This document shows, piece by piece, positions 19,368 through 28,876 of a stretch of 64,000 bases of DNA (position 1 is its first letter; each line of letters opens with the position of its first letter). Position numbers and translations under genes: made by a program. The stretch is from Geminicoccaceae bacterium. GTDB taxonomy: Bacteria; Pseudomonadota; Alphaproteobacteria; Geminicoccales; Geminicoccaceae. The stretch is from NCBI GenBank assembly GCA_025062095.1, contig JANXAZ010000010.1:1-64000 (forward strand), written 5' to 3'. The notes under the pieces were generated by a model. The model was not told where the DNA came from. It saw only the letters and a program-made list of their open reading frames with translations, and did no database searches.

Positions 19368-19428
19368 TCGCGCCTTCCGACCCCGGGGCCCTTGCGGTCG
19401 GACCCGGGATGGGCTGACAATCCCGAGC

Positions 19429-20799
19429 ATGCAGCATCGGAGACCCACCGAGACGACCGCGATCTTCGTTTTTCTCTTCTGCTTGCTCGTCGGGCTCGCG
19501 AAGGGCGCCCTCGCGCGCGAGCCCGCGGGTCCCGTGCTCGTGATCGAGGTCGAGGGGGCGATCGGCGTGGCGGCGGTCGAGCAGCTAGAGAAAGCGCTCG
19601 CCGAGGCCCGCGCGCGCGACGCCGCGGCGCTCGTGTTGCGTCTGGACACACCGGGCGGGCTCGTCGTCTCGACGCGCGCGATGATCAAGGCGATCTTGGG
19701 CGCGCCCGTGCCCGTCATCCTGTGGGTGGCGCCGTCCGGGGCGCGCGCCGCCTCGGCCGGGACTTATCTCGCCTATGCCGCCCATCTCGCGGCCATGGCC
19801 CCGGGCACGCACATCGGCGCCGCGACCCCGATCGCGCTCGGGGCGCCGCCCACGGCCCCGCGCGAGCCGGGGGGCGAGAAGGATCGCCCCGCGCCGACCG
19901 ATGCCGCCGAGCGCAAGGCCTTGAACGATGCGATCGCCTATTTGCGCAGCCTCGCCCGGTTGCGCGGTCGCAACGCCGAATGGGCCGAGGCGGCGGTGCG
20001 GGAGGCGGCGACCCTCACCGCCGAGGAAGCGGTCGAGAAAGGCGTGGTCGAGTTGCTCGCCGGCTCGCTTCCCGAGCTCCTCGAGAAGGCGCACGGCCGC
20101 CCGGTGCGCCTGGCCGAGGGCGAACGCACGCTGTTGTTGCGCGATCGTCCGGTGGAAACCCTCGATCCGGGCCTGAGGCTCAAGGTCCTGCAAGCGATCG
20201 CGGATCCCAACATCGCCTTCGTTCTCCTCTTGGTCGGCATTTACGGCATCCTGTTCGAGTTCTGGAACCCGGGAACCTTCCTTCCCGGGATCGTGGGGGG
20301 CATCGCGCTCTTTCTGGCGCTCGCGGCGCTGAGCGTTCTGCCCGTTCAGATGGCGGGGGTGGCGCTGCTGCTCTTGGGGATCGCCCTCATGGTCGCGGAG
20401 GCCTTCACGCCGGGGATCGGGATCCTGGGCCTGGGCGGTCTCGCCGCCTTCATCGCCGGCGCCTTCTTCCTCTTCGATCCCGGCGCGGCCGATTTCGACC
20501 TCCGCGTGGCACTGCCGGTGTTGATCGCGGCGGCGGGGGTCTCGGCGCTGTTGCTCATGGGCGTGCTCGGGGCGGCGATGGGCGCGCGCCGCAGGCGCGT
20601 CGCCGCCGGCGCGGAGGCGTTGCTCGGCGCGGAGGGGCGGGTGGTGGCCTGGGACGGAAGAGAGGGACGGGTGCGCGTGCAGGGCGAGCTCTGGGATGCG
20701 CGTGCGGACCGTTCGCTCGCTCCGGGCCAGCTCGTGCGCGTCAAGCAGCGCCGGGGTCTCGTGCTCGACGTCGAGCCGATCGAGGAGAAACCGTCGTGA
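19429..20799 (+). CDS. nfeD: NfeD family membrane-bound serine protease
   Basis: A 456-residue full-length NfeD (NfeD1b type). It has a signal peptide or first helix, then a ClpP-class/SppA-like domain with [13 protein letters not shown] near residue 68, the nucleophile in [15 protein letters not shown] near 112, and the [11 protein letters not shown] region near 204 where the family's catalytic Lys is found. Next come four or five membrane helices (about 260-390) and a C-terminal OB-fold domain ([20 protein letters not shown]). The family cleaves membrane-associated targets such as stomatins. The stop overlaps the SPFH gene start, the classic NfeD-stomatin pair. No clear ribosome site precedes ATG. 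Confidence 0.92.
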   Translation: MQHRRPTETTAIFVFLFCLLVGLAKGALAREPAGPVLVIEVEGAIGVAAVEQLEKALAEARARDAAALVLRLDTPGGLVVSTRAMIKAILGAPVPVILWVAPSGARAASAGTYLAYAAHLAAMAPGTHIGAATPIALGAPPTAPREPGGEKDRPAPTDAAERKALNDAIAYLRSLARLRGRNAEWAEAAVREAATLTAEEAVEKGVVELLAGSLPELLEKAHGRPVRLAEGERTLLLRDRPVETLDPGLRLKVLQAIADPNIAFVLLLVGIYGILFEFWNPGTFLPGIVGGIALFLALAALSVLPVQMAGVALLLLGIALMVAEAFTPGIGILGLGGLAAFIAGAFFLFDPGAADFDLRVALPVLIAAAGVSALLLMGVLGAAMGARRRRVAAGAEALLGAEGRVVAWDGREGRVRVQGELWDARADRSLAPGQLVRVKQRRGLVLDVEPIEEKPS

Positions 20800-21569
20800 A
20801 CGTCGATATCGTCTCGGAGCTCGTGGCGAGCGGCTTGCCGCTCGTCGTCCTTCTCGTGATCCTCGCTTATTCGTTCCGGATTTTGCGCGAGTACGAGCGC
20901 GGTGTCGTGTTCATGCTCGGGCGCTTCTGGAAGGTGAAAGGTCCCGGGCTCGTCATCGTCGTCCCGCTCGTTCAGCAGATGGTCCGGGTCGATCTGAGGA
21001 CGCGCGTGTTGGACGTGCCGAGCCAGGACGTGATCAGCCGCGACAACGTCTCGGTGAAGGTGAACGCGGTCGTCTACTACCGCGTCCTCGACCCCGAGAA
21101 GGCGATCATCAACGTCGTCGATTTCGACGAAGCGACGAGCCAGCTCGCCCAGACCACGCTCCGCTCGGTCTTGGGCCAGCACGAGCTCGACGAGATGTTG
21201 GCCGAGCGCGACAAGCTCAACGCCCACATCCAGCGCATCCTCGACGCTCAGACCGATGCTTGGGGGATCAAGGTTTCGAACGTCGAGCTCAAGCACGTCG
21301 ATCTCAACGAGAGCATGATCCGGGCGATCGCCAAGCAGGCGGAAGCGGAACGCCTGCGGCGCGCCAAGGTGATCGACGCGGAAGGCGAGCTCCAGGCGGC
21401 GGAGAAGATCGCGCAAGCCGCCGAGATCTTGAGCAAGCGCCCGGAAGCGATGCAGCTGCGTTATCTCGGCACGCTCCTGCAGATCGCGAGCGAGCGCTCG
21501 AACACGATCGTCTTCCCCTTGCCGGGGGAACTCCTGGCCGGGCTCGTGCGCGGCAAGGCCGCGAGCTGA
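20796..21569 (+). CDS. SPFH/stomatin-like membrane protein (slipin)
   Basis: The 257-residue protein has one N-terminal membrane anchor (residues 10-30), then a band-7/SPFH domain ([25 protein letters not shown] near 37, [20 protein letters not shown] near 80) and a C-terminal coiled segment ([19 protein letters not shown] near 175). This is bacterial slipin/stomatin, which forms oligomeric cages in functional membrane microdomains. GTG at 20796 overlaps the nfeD stop by four bases, so the pair should be made together. Its stop is seven bases from that of a convergent cyclase gene. Confidence 0.93.
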   Translation: MNVDIVSELVASGLPLVVLLVILAYSFRILREYERGVVFMLGRFWKVKGPGLVIVVPLVQQMVRVDLRTRVLDVPSQDVISRDNVSVKVNAVVYYRVLDPEKAIINVVDFDEATSQLAQTTLRSVLGQHELDEMLAERDKLNAHIQRILDAQTDAWGIKVSNVELKHVDLNESMIRAIAKQAEAERLRRAKVIDAEGELQAAEKIAQAAEILSKRPEAMQLRYLGTLLQIASERSNTIVFPLPGELLAGLVRGKAAS

Positions 21570-21576
21570 AAGGGCT

Positions 21577-23379
21577 TCATTCCGCCGCTGCCCGCACGGT
21601 GCCGTCGAAGACCACGAAGGGGCGCTCGCCCAGGAGCTCGAAGGCGCGCACCGGCTGTTCGCGACCCCGGGGCGCGAGGATCCCGATGTCGGCGAAGCGG
21701 AACCCGGTCCGGATCTCCTCCGCCACCTCTCGGCTCGTCACGATCGCCACGTCCTTGGTCTCGTCGAGCCGGTCGCGGGCGAGCTCCATGAGCCGCTGGG
21801 CGACGTTCACCGTGTCGCCGACGACCGTGTAGTTGACCTTGCCCGGGGCGCCGATGTTGCCGACCACGAGCGGCCCCCGGTGGATGCCGATGCGCAGCCG
21901 GAACACCGGCTCGCCGCGTGCGCGCTTGAGCGCATTGTCGGCTTCGATCGCCCGCCGGATGGCGAGCGCGGCGCGGCAGGCGCGCAGCGCCCGGTTCTTG
22001 ATCTTCTCGGGCGCGCCCCAGAACGCGAGCATGCCGTCGCCCAGATATTTGTCCACGGTACCGCCTTCCTCTTCCACGCAGCGCGCGAGGATCGTGAAAT
22101 GCGCGTTGAGCAATCGTGCGACCTCGGCCGGAGGCAAGGTCTCGGCGATCGCCGTGAAGCCCTGGATGTCCGTGAACATCACCGCGAGGTCGCGCTCCCG
22201 CGAGGGAACGGCATCGGGCCGACCGGAGCGGACGAGCCGCTCGACCAGGCTCTTGGGCACGTATGTCCCGAACGCTTTCAAGGTCGCGAGCATGGCGTTG
22301 AAGGCGCGGGCGAGGGCGTCGAGTTCGCGCAGACGGCTCGGCGGTAGAGGCTCGAGGGCGGCGAGCTCGAGAGTGGAAACGCGCTCGACCGCGGCGGTCA
22401 CCCGCGCGACCGGTCGGGCGAGCGCCCGGCCCACGGCGGCGGCGAGGACCACCGCCGCCACCGCGATCGCCGCGGCGGCGACGAGGAACACCCGCATCGG
22501 CAGGAAGAGCGGGTGGACGAGGATTTCCGGAACGACCAGCCCGATCGTCCAGGGCACCCCGCCGAAGCCGGCGATCTCCTTGAACAGGACGAGTTCCGCG
22601 CGATCGTCGGGTCGAGCGACGCGGACCACGCGCACCCGTGCGTCGGTGGTGGTCTCGAAGGCGGAGACCGGCTCGCCCCCGGCGATCGCCGCCAGGCTGC
22701 GATCGGCGAAGCGATCGAGGGGAACCAGCGGCTCGCGGCGGGTCGCCGTCGGCACGAGCCGGAGAAGCGGATGGGCGAGCACCCGGTCGCGACCCAACAG
22801 CACGAAAGGTCGCGTCTCGCCGTTGCCGGCGAGCTCCGCGACCAGTTCCGAGAGCTTTCCGACGGTGATCCCGGCGCTCACCACGGCCACGAGGAGCCCG
22901 TCGCGACGGATCGGGTGCAGGGCCATGAGCACGGCCTCCCCGAGCCGTCCGCCGTAGATCGGCTCGACCCAGACCGTCCCTTGCGCCGCGGCGGCGCGTT
23001 CCAGACGCGCCTCGAGCTGGGGATCGCGGCCGAAGCCGGGGACCTCGCGATGGCTCTCGAGGGCCCCGTTCGGCCGCCGCAGAAGCGCCCGCACCCGGCG
23101 GTCGGGGGTGGCGACGCCGATTCCGGTCAACTCCTCGTGGCTCAGGAGGAGCCCGCGCAAGAGCGCATCCAGCGCCTCGTCCGCGTCGGGGTCCAGATAC
23201 CGGTTCTCGAGCACGGTCGCGAGCGCGCGCACGTCGCGCTCGGCCTGCGCGAGATGCTCGACGAGCCCGCGCTCGAGCCGCTCGATCGCTTGCACCGCGC
23301 GTTGGCGCAACAGCTCGCGCGTGAGTTCGCGCGCCACCGTCCAGCCGATCGCCGTCGCCGCGGCGATACCGAGGAGCAC
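21577..23379 (-). CDS. Membrane-bound class III adenylate/guanylate cyclase
   Basis: The 600-residue sequence from GTG 23379 contains an N-terminal helix, a periplasmic sensor of the Cache type (about 40-285, with PIYGGRLGEAVLMALHPI), a second helix (about 300-325), a HAMP linker, and a class III cyclase domain from about 385. Catalytic elements are intact: metal Asp in MFTDIQGFT, Lys and Asp in DKYLGDGMLAFWG, and transition-state residues in VVGDTVNVAQRL. Lys plus Asp/Thr pattern favours ATP. The true N-terminus is probably upstream: the first membrane helix continues in frame (ALSSLLALALGG) to a CTG at 23439 preceded by AGGGGAG at 8-base spacing. It would make cAMP in response to an external signal. 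Confidence 0.88.
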   Translation of the reverse strand: MLLGIAAATAIGWTVARELTRELLRQRAVQAIERLERGLVEHLAQAERDVRALATVLENRYLDPDADEALDALLRGLLLSHEELTGIGVATPDRRVRALLRRPNGALESHREVPGFGRDPQLEARLERAAAAQGTVWVEPIYGGRLGEAVLMALHPIRRDGLLVAVVSAGITVGKLSELVAELAGNGETRPFVLLGRDRVLAHPLLRLVPTATRREPLVPLDRFADRSLAAIAGGEPVSAFETTTDARVRVVRVARPDDRAELVLFKEIAGFGGVPWTIGLVVPEILVHPLFLPMRVFLVAAAAIAVAAVVLAAAVGRALARPVARVTAAVERVSTLELAALEPLPPSRLRELDALARAFNAMLATLKAFGTYVPKSLVERLVRSGRPDAVPSRERDLAVMFTDIQGFTAIAETLPPAEVARLLNAHFTILARCVEEEGGTVDKYLGDGMLAFWGAPEKIKNRALRACRAALAIRRAIEADNALKRARGEPVFRLRIGIHRGPLVVGNIGAPGKVNYTVVGDTVNVAQRLMELARDRLDETKDVAIVTSREVAEEIRTGFRFADIGILAPRGREQPVRAFELLGERPFVVFDGTVRAAAE

Positions 23380-23552
23380 GACACCGCCGAGTGCGAGCGC
23401 GAGCAGGCTGCTCAGGGCGATCGATCGGGGCGCGGACAGTGGGCGGTCTCCCCTGGTCGCGATCGTTGCGGCCTCGCGTTGCGGCCGGTGGACCGGGCCC
23501 TTATATGCCGGGACGGGGGCGTTCGTCTGCCCCGATTCTCCCGGAAGAGTCC

Positions 23553-25376
23553 ATGGATCTGCGCAACATCGCGATCATCGCGCACGTCGACCACGGCAAG
23601 ACGACACTGGTCGATCGGCTCTTGCAGCAATCGGGAACATTTCGCGAAAACCAATACGTCCCCGATCAGGCCCTCGATTCCCACGAGATCGAGCGCGAAC
23701 GCGGCATCACCATTCTCGCCAAGTGTACCTCGGTGCTGTGGAAGGGCACGCGGATCAACATCGTCGACACGCCGGGGCACGCGGATTTCGGCGGCGAGGT
23801 CGAACGCATCCTGGGCATGGTCGATTCCTGCCTTCTCCTCGTGGACGCGGCCGAAGGCCCGATGCCGCAGACCAAGTTCGTGCTCGGCAAGGCCTTGAAG
23901 CGGGGTTTGCGGCCGATCGTGGTCGTCAACAAGGTCGACAAGCCGGACCAGCGGGCACAAGACGTCCTGAACGAGGTCTTCGACCTCTTCGTCGCTCTCG
24001 ACGCGAACGAGCAACAATTGGATTTCCCGTATCTTTTCGCTTCGGCCAAGCAGGGCTGGGCGGTCGAGCGGCTCGACGAACCGCGCGTGGACATGACCCC
24101 GCTTTTCGAACGGATCGTCGCCCACACCCCGCCACCCGCGGTCGATCCCGAGGGTCCCTTTCGGCTCCTCGTCTCGATCCTCGAGGCCGACCCTTATCTC
24201 GGCCGGATCCTGACCGGGCGGATCGAAAGCGGCCGGATCCGCCCCGGTGCCACGATCAAGGCCCTGTCCCGCGACGGCCGTCCGCTCGAGACGGCACGGG
24301 TCACCAAGGTCCTGGCGTTCCGCGGCCTTTCCCGTCAGCCCATCGAGGAGGGCACCGCCGGTGACATCGTGGCGATCGCGGGCTTCGAGAGAGCGACGGT
24401 GGCCGACACCTTGTGCGATCCCGTGATCGAGGAGCCCTTGCCCGCCCAGCCGATCGATCCGCCGGTCATCGCCATGACCTTCCGGGTCAACGACGGGCCG
24501 TTCGCCGGGCGCGACGGCACCAAGGTGACCTCGCGGCAGATCTGGGAGCGGCTGGTGCGCGAGGCCGAGGGCAACGTCGCCATCCGCGTCAAACCGAGTA
24601 CGGAACGCGACGCGTTCGAGGTCGAGGGCCGCGGTGAGCTGCAGATGGCGATCCTCATCGAGCAGATGCGGCGCGAAGGCTTCGAGCTCTGCGTCGGGCG
24701 GCCGCGCGTGCTCTTGCGCGAGGATCCCGAAACGGGACGGAAGCTCGAGCCCGTGGAGGAGGTGGTGATCGACCTCGACGAGGAGTTCGCGGGCGTGGTG
24801 GTCGAGAAGCTCTCCCGCCGCAAGGCCGAGTTGCTCGAGATGAAGCCCTCGGGTGCAGGGAAACTCCGCCTCGTCTTCAAGGCCCCGGCGCGCGCGCTCA
24901 TCGGCTATTTCGGCGAGTTCTTGACCGATACCCGCGGCACCGGCGTCATGAACCGCGTCTTCGCCGGTTACGAGCCGTGGAAAGGTCCCATCCAGCAGCG
25001 CCACAACGGCGTGCTGGTGTCCACCGAGCAGGGCACGGCGGTCGCTTACGCTCTTTGGTACTTGCAAGAACGCGGCCCGCTGTTCGTCTCACCGGGCGAC
25101 GAGGTCTATTGCGGGATGATCATCGGCGAACACAGCCGCGACAACGACCTCGAGGTCAACCCTCTGCGCGAAAAGAAGCTCACCAACATCCGCGCCGCCG
25201 GCAAGGACGACAACATTCTCTTGACGCCACCCGTGCCCATGACCCTGGAGCGGGCCATCGCCTACATCGCCGAAGACGAGCTCGTCGAGGTGACGCCCAA
25301 AGCGATCCGACTGCGGAAGAGACTGTTGGACCCGCACGCGCGACGCCGGGCGGCGCGGCAGAAAGAGCTGGCCTGA
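23553..25376 (+). CDS. typA: Translational GTPase TypA/BipA
   Basis: A 607-residue ribosome-binding GTPase needed for growth under stress and for late ribosome assembly. All G motifs are present: AHVDHGKTT (residues 10-18), the switch [13 protein letters not shown] near 73, and NKVD near 128. Domains II, III and V follow, and the C-terminal BipA-specific domain includes [17 protein letters not shown] and [17 protein letters not shown]. The length is exactly that of the family. ATG at 23553 begins at the conserved [18 protein letters not shown] lies upstream. It diverges from the cyclase gene and is followed by a long empty spacer. Confidence 0.97.
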   Translation: MDLRNIAIIAHVDHGKTTLVDRLLQQSGTFRENQYVPDQALDSHEIERERGITILAKCTSVLWKGTRINIVDTPGHADFGGEVERILGMVDSCLLLVDAAEGPMPQTKFVLGKALKRGLRPIVVVNKVDKPDQRAQDVLNEVFDLFVALDANEQQLDFPYLFASAKQGWAVERLDEPRVDMTPLFERIVAHTPPPAVDPEGPFRLLVSILEADPYLGRILTGRIESGRIRPGATIKALSRDGRPLETARVTKVLAFRGLSRQPIEEGTAGDIVAIAGFERATVADTLCDPVIEEPLPAQPIDPPVIAMTFRVNDGPFAGRDGTKVTSRQIWERLVREAEGNVAIRVKPSTERDAFEVEGRGELQMAILIEQMRREGFELCVGRPRVLLREDPETGRKLEPVEEVVIDLDEEFAGVVVEKLSRRKAELLEMKPSGAGKLRLVFKAPARALIGYFGEFLTDTRGTGVMNRVFAGYEPWKGPIQQRHNGVLVSTEQGTAVAYALWYLQERGPLFVSPGDEVYCGMIIGEHSRDNDLEVNPLREKKLTNIRAAGKDDNILLTPPVPMTLERAIAYIAEDELVEVTPKAIRLRKRLLDPHARRRAARQKELA

Positions 25377-25899
25377 GTCGAAAGCGCGGGACCTTCGCTC
25401 CGGGAAAGGGGCGGGGGCGCCGCGGGCGCGCGAAGGCCCCGTTCCTCCGTTCGACTCAACAGCGAAGCGGAGGGTGCCTTCTGCTCGCTTGCGACGCCCC
25501 GACGGCTTCGCGTTCCGCCGTCGGCGGCCGGTCGGCCGGCCGTGCCGTGCGCCTCGGTGTCCCCCCGCGACGATCGCCTCGGTCGCGCGAGGGCTCGTGC
25601 GAGGACGGTGCTCCGGGAGCGGAGGGGAAGAAGACGCGAGGCGAGGGCGGTCGCCGGCCGGGAGGAAAACGTGAGGTGGCGGTGCGAACGAACCGGGCGA
25701 GAGAGTCTCTCGTCCGACACCCGGGCGCAGGTTTTCGTCTTTCGCCGAGGGATTCGGCGAAACGATCGCCGCCGTCGCGAGCCCGAGCGGAAAAAGCCCG
25801 AAGGGACGGTCGCTGGCCGCACGCCCGATCTGGTCCGTGGGGGCGGAGCCTGGTAAGCGCGGCGGAGCGTTTCCTCCTCGGCCTTTAAAGGCACGGGCG
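25377..25899. other. Intergenic spacer, about 520 bases, with hairpins
   Basis: Open frames here are Arg/Pro/Ser-rich and unlike proteins, so I see no gene. Two perfect structures stand out: CGAGAGA-G-TCTCTCG at 25698-25712, and TTTCGCCGA-GGGAT-TCGGCGAAA at 25740-25762. I looked for RNase P, SRP, tmRNA and tRNA core motifs and found none. A small RNA or a long rmuC leader is possible. Confidence 0.5.
25698..25762. other. Pair of hairpins (possible small RNA)
   Basis: A 7-bp stem (25698-25704 with 25706-25712) and a 9-bp stem with a five-base loop (25740-25748 with 25754-25762), 27 bases apart. The second is unusually AT-containing for this DNA and reads the same type of stem on both strands, so orientation is open. 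Confidence 0.4.
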
Positions 25900-27078
25900 T
25901 TGGTCGAGTTCGCCGATCCGCTACCTCTCGCGCTTTTCTGGGCGGCCCTGGGCTTTTTCGTCGGGCTTGCGCTCGGTCTTCTCTGGGGCAGGAGAGAGCG
26001 CGCGGCGGTGGCGGAGCTGCTCGCGCAGGCCGAGCGCAAGCGCGAGGCCGAAACCGAAGCGCTTCTCGATGGCGTCAAGCTCGCGTTCGGCGAGATCGCG
26101 CTCGATCATCTCCGCCGCGTCGCCGAGCAGCTCGCCCAGGGGCTCGAGACCACGCTGTCCGCGGAGCGGCGGGTCGACGCCGCCCGCCTCGCCGTCGAGC
26201 GGAGCGAGCTCGAAGCGCGGCTGAGCGGTCTGACCGGGCAGCTCGAACGCCTCGCCGGACTCGTGCGCGAGCTCGAGCGCGACCGCGAGGCCAAGCTCGC
26301 AGCCGTCGCGGCCGAACTCGGGCGGACGGGGGAGCGCCTCGAGGCCTTGGCGGCCGAGACCGGCAAGCTCGCGCGGGTGCTCGGGCAGTCCCGCGCGCGC
26401 GGCCGGTGGGGCGAGCGGCTGGCCGAGGACCTCCTGCGCGCGGCCGGGCTCGTCGAGGGAGTGAGCTGGGTCCGGCAGAAACCCCTCGACAGCGGCGGCC
26501 GACCCGACATCACCTTTCTTCTGCCCGACGGCGCGCGGCTGCACCTCGACGTCAAGTTCCCCTTCGAGAAATGGCTGGCGGCGCAAGAAGCGCCTGAGGG
26601 TGCCGAGCGCGAGCGTCTCGAAGCCGGCTTCGTGCAGGACGTGCGCGCGGCGATCAACGAGGTCGCCCGCCGCGACTATCGCGACCCGGCGGAAGGCTCG
26701 CTCGGCATCGCGCTTCTGTTCGTGCCCAACGAGGCGCTCGCTCTGTCTCTTCTGAGCCTCGCTCCGGATCTCTTCGAAGAGGCGATGGCCAAGGGAGTGC
26801 TGTTGGTCTCTCCGGCCAGCCTCTTGGCGATCCTTCTCGTGATCCGCCGCGCGATCGAAGCCTTTCGCGTCGAGGGCGCGCTGCGCGAGCTCGCAGCCGA
26901 AGCGCAAGCGTTGCGGGAGGCGCGCAGCGCCTTCGAAAGCGAGCTCGAGCGGCTCGGCAAACGCCTGGAAGAGGCGATCCGGGCCTTCCGCGCGGTGGAA
27001 GCGATCCGTCGGGACCGACTCGACCGCCACCTCGATCGGCTGTTGTCGTCGCAGAAGCCCGCTGCGGGCGAGGGGTGA
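25900..27078 (+). CDS. rmuC: DNA recombination protein RmuC
   Basis: The 392-residue protein has an N-terminal membrane helix (PLALFWAALGFFVGLALGLLWG), a long coiled coil (about 25-160), then the RmuC nuclease-like domain with GRWGERLAEDLLRAAG near 167 and RPDITFLLPDG plus LHLDVKFPFEKW near 200-225, and a C-terminal coiled coil. RmuC limits inversions at short inverted repeats and its core belongs to the PD-(D/E)xK-like fold. TTG at 25900 is chosen since it starts just before the membrane helix and has AAAGG upstream; GTG at 25837 is an alternative adding 21 residues. Confidence 0.9.
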   Translation: MVEFADPLPLALFWAALGFFVGLALGLLWGRRERAAVAELLAQAERKREAETEALLDGVKLAFGEIALDHLRRVAEQLAQGLETTLSAERRVDAARLAVERSELEARLSGLTGQLERLAGLVRELERDREAKLAAVAAELGRTGERLEALAAETGKLARVLGQSRARGRWGERLAEDLLRAAGLVEGVSWVRQKPLDSGGRPDITFLLPDGARLHLDVKFPFEKWLAAQEAPEGAERERLEAGFVQDVRAAINEVARRDYRDPAEGSLGIALLFVPNEALALSLLSLAPDLFEEAMAKGVLLVSPASLLAILLVIRRAIEAFRVEGALRELAAEAQALREARSAFESELERLGKRLEEAIRAFRAVEAIRRDRLDRHLDRLLSSQKPAAGEG

Positions 27079-27466
27079 GCGGGATCGACGCCGACCCTCG
27101 GCTTGAACCAGGGGCGAGGGGATCCACCTACGGTTACGAGCAGCCGAGGTTCCTTTGCGCGCGAACAGCCCCGCCGCTCGCGCGGCTGCGGGTCCGCAGG
27201 GCCTTCTGACCCGTCTTCTTCGTCCCGATCCGGACGCGTCGCGGGACGGGAAGGCGGTGCGCGATCCCGAGGTCCCGCCGCCCGGTCGTGTCGAGCTCCT
27301 TTCGCGAGCTCGGGGGCACTGGTGACGGCCGGTATCTTGCCCTTCCACGATCGACGGTCGAGAAGTCGACGATCGTCGGGATCGCGCGGTCGCTCGAAGC
27401 GAGCCGGTGGGGGCCCGACGCGCTCGGGCGGGTTCGAGCGCAGGTGCACGAGGAGGAGGGAGAGCG
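27079..27466. other. Intergenic spacer before arsM, 388 bases
   Basis: No protein gene is supported on either strand. An inverted repeat CGAGCTC-N7-GAGCTCG is at 27292-27312, and ACGATCG/CGATCGT half-sites follow near 27346-27378. Either could be an operator for arsM, but neither resembles the typical ArsR site closely. Confidence 0.45.
27292..27312. promoter_or_regulatory. Inverted repeat upstream of arsM
   Basis: CGAGCTC (27292-27298) and GAGCTCG (27306-27312) are separated by seven bases, 154 bases before the arsM start. It could be a dimeric regulator site or a hairpin. Confidence 0.3.
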
Positions 27467-28300
27467 GTGCGCGAAGCGGAAGCGATCCGCGCGAAGGTAC
27501 GCGCGAAATACGCGGCCATCGCCCGGGCCGCGGAGAAAGGCTGCTGCGAACCGAAGGCGGTGGGCTGCTGTGCCGACGGATCGCTCGACATGATCGGGGA
27601 CGCTTATCGCGACGTCGAAGGTCGCGTCCCCGAAGCCGATCTCGGCCTCGGTTGCGGCGTGCCCACGCGCCACGCCGGGCTGCGACCCGGTGAGGTGGTG
27701 CTGGATCTCGGCTGCGGTGCCGGCAACGACTGTTTCATCGCCCGCCACGAGGTCGGATCGGGGGGACGGGTCATCGGTGTCGACGCGACGCCCGAGATGA
27801 TCGCGAGAGCACGGGCCAACGCACGCAAACTCGGGTTCGACAACGTCGAATTCAGGTTGGGCGAGATCGAGAACCTTCCGGTGGCCGATGCGTCCGTCGA
27901 TTGCGTCATCTCGAATTGCGTGTTGAACCTGGTCCCGGACAAGCCGCGCGCCTTCGCCGAGATCGCGCGCGTGTTGAAGCCCGGCGGCCGTATGTGCGTC
28001 TCCGACATCGCGGCCACCGGGCCTCTGCCCGAACCGCTGCGCGCGGCGGTCGAGCTCTACGTCGGCTGCATCGCGGGGGCCCTGCCGCTCGACGATTACC
28101 TTCGTCTGCTCGAAGCCGTCGGCCTCGAGGAGATCGAGATCGTCGAACGCCGCCCGATCCCGCTTCCCGATTCGGTCCTCGCGCCCCGGCTCGACGCCTC
28201 GGAGCTCGCCGCCTTCCGCGCTTCGGGCGCGGAGCTTCTGAGCGTCACCTTGCGCGCCCGCCGCCCGCGCTCCGAGTGTCGCAAGGGGCGGGGCGTCTAG
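27467..28300 (+). CDS. arsM: Arsenite methyltransferase ArsM
   Basis: The 277-residue protein methylates trivalent arsenic with S-adenosylmethionine. It has an N-terminal Cys-rich stretch (KGCCEPKAVGCC near residues 25-36), then a Rossmann methyltransferase domain with VLDLGCGAGNDC near 78 and GVDATPEMIARA. The arsenic-binding cysteines of the family are at their usual places: GCGVPT near 62, SNCVLNLVPDK near 147 and YVGCIAGAL near 199. GTG at 27467 has a strong GGAGGAGGGAG ribosome site. No arsR or efflux gene is adjacent. Its TAG stop overlaps the stop of the Smr gene on the other strand inside one CTAG. Confidence 0.92.
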   Translation: MREAEAIRAKVRAKYAAIARAAEKGCCEPKAVGCCADGSLDMIGDAYRDVEGRVPEADLGLGCGVPTRHAGLRPGEVVLDLGCGAGNDCFIARHEVGSGGRVIGVDATPEMIARARANARKLGFDNVEFRLGEIENLPVADASVDCVISNCVLNLVPDKPRAFAEIARVLKPGGRMCVSDIAATGPLPEPLRAAVELYVGCIAGALPLDDYLRLLEAVGLEEIEIVERRPIPLPDSVLAPRLDASELAAFRASGAELLSVTLRARRPRSECRKGRGV

Positions 28301-28863
28301 CGCTTCTCGCGGGAGGAGTCGGAGCGACGGAGGAGCACGTAGAGCGCTCCACGGCCCCCGTGTGAGCGCCCGGCTTCGGCCCAACCGAGCACCTTTTCGG
28401 CGAGCGGCGGCTCGGCGAGCCAGCGGGGCACGGCGGTGCGCAGGATCCCACCCGAGCGCTCGCCCCGGCCGGTGATCACGAGCACGCAGCGATGACCCGC
28501 TTCGGCCGCCCGCGGCAGAAAACGGGTCAGGGCGGCGTGCGCCGCTTCTTGCGTGAGGCCGTGCAGATCGAGCCGCGCGCCGAGAGGAAAATGCCCCCGG
28601 TCCAACCGGCGGCGCATACGCCTATCGAGCGGGACGGGCCGGGGCGGCCGCGGCGCCGGTCGCAGCCCGGCGGCCGGGGCCGCCGCTGCCGGCGGCTCGG
28701 GCACGGCGCCGGGCTCTTCGGCCGGTGCATCCGGCGCGGCGACGGCCGGCGCTGCCGGGGGTTCGGGCGTCGCTTTCCGCTCGGGCGAGCGGAGGACGTC
28801 GCGGACCGCCCGGTGCCACAGGGCGAGCTCGAGGGCCGTGACTTCGCGCGTGCGGTCGCGCAC
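28297..28863 (-). CDS. Smr domain protein
   Basis: The 188-residue protein has a basic helical N-terminus, an Ala/Pro-rich disordered linker (about 30-75), then a Smr (small MutS-related) domain with LDLHGLTQEAAHAALTRFL near 98, VLVITGRGERSGGILRTAVPRWL near 125, and HGGRGALYVLLRR at the end. These are the LDxHG, TGxG and GGxGA motifs of Smr nucleases that act on branched DNA or on mRNA at stalled ribosomes. GTG at 28863 has AAGGAG 8 bases upstream. It lies 13 bases downstream of lutC and may be co-transcribed. Confidence 0.9.
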   Translation of the reverse strand: MRDRTREVTALELALWHRAVRDVLRSPERKATPEPPAAPAVAAPDAPAEEPGAVPEPPAAAAPAAGLRPAPRPPRPVPLDRRMRRRLDRGHFPLGARLDLHGLTQEAAHAALTRFLPRAAEAGHRCVLVITGRGERSGGILRTAVPRWLAEPPLAEKVLGWAEAGRSHGGRGALYVLLRRSDSSREKR

Positions 28864-28876
28864 GATCGCGGCTCCT

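Noticed and set aside
25448-25458. TTCGACTC resembling a tRNA T-loop
   Set aside because: No matching acceptor, D-arm or anticodon stems could be placed around it.
25377-25899. RNase P, SRP, 6S or tmRNA gene in the typA-rmuC spacer
   Set aside because: Core motifs such as GAGGAAAGTCC or the GGAAGGAAGC-type tetraloop region were not found. Only hairpins of unknown role remain.
27121-27155. Minus-strand resemblance to a 16S rRNA 3' end (GGAACCT, CGGCTG, CGTAACC, TGGATC pieces)
   Set aside because: The pieces are in the wrong order and short, there is no surrounding 16S sequence, and no rRNA core motif. Most likely chance.
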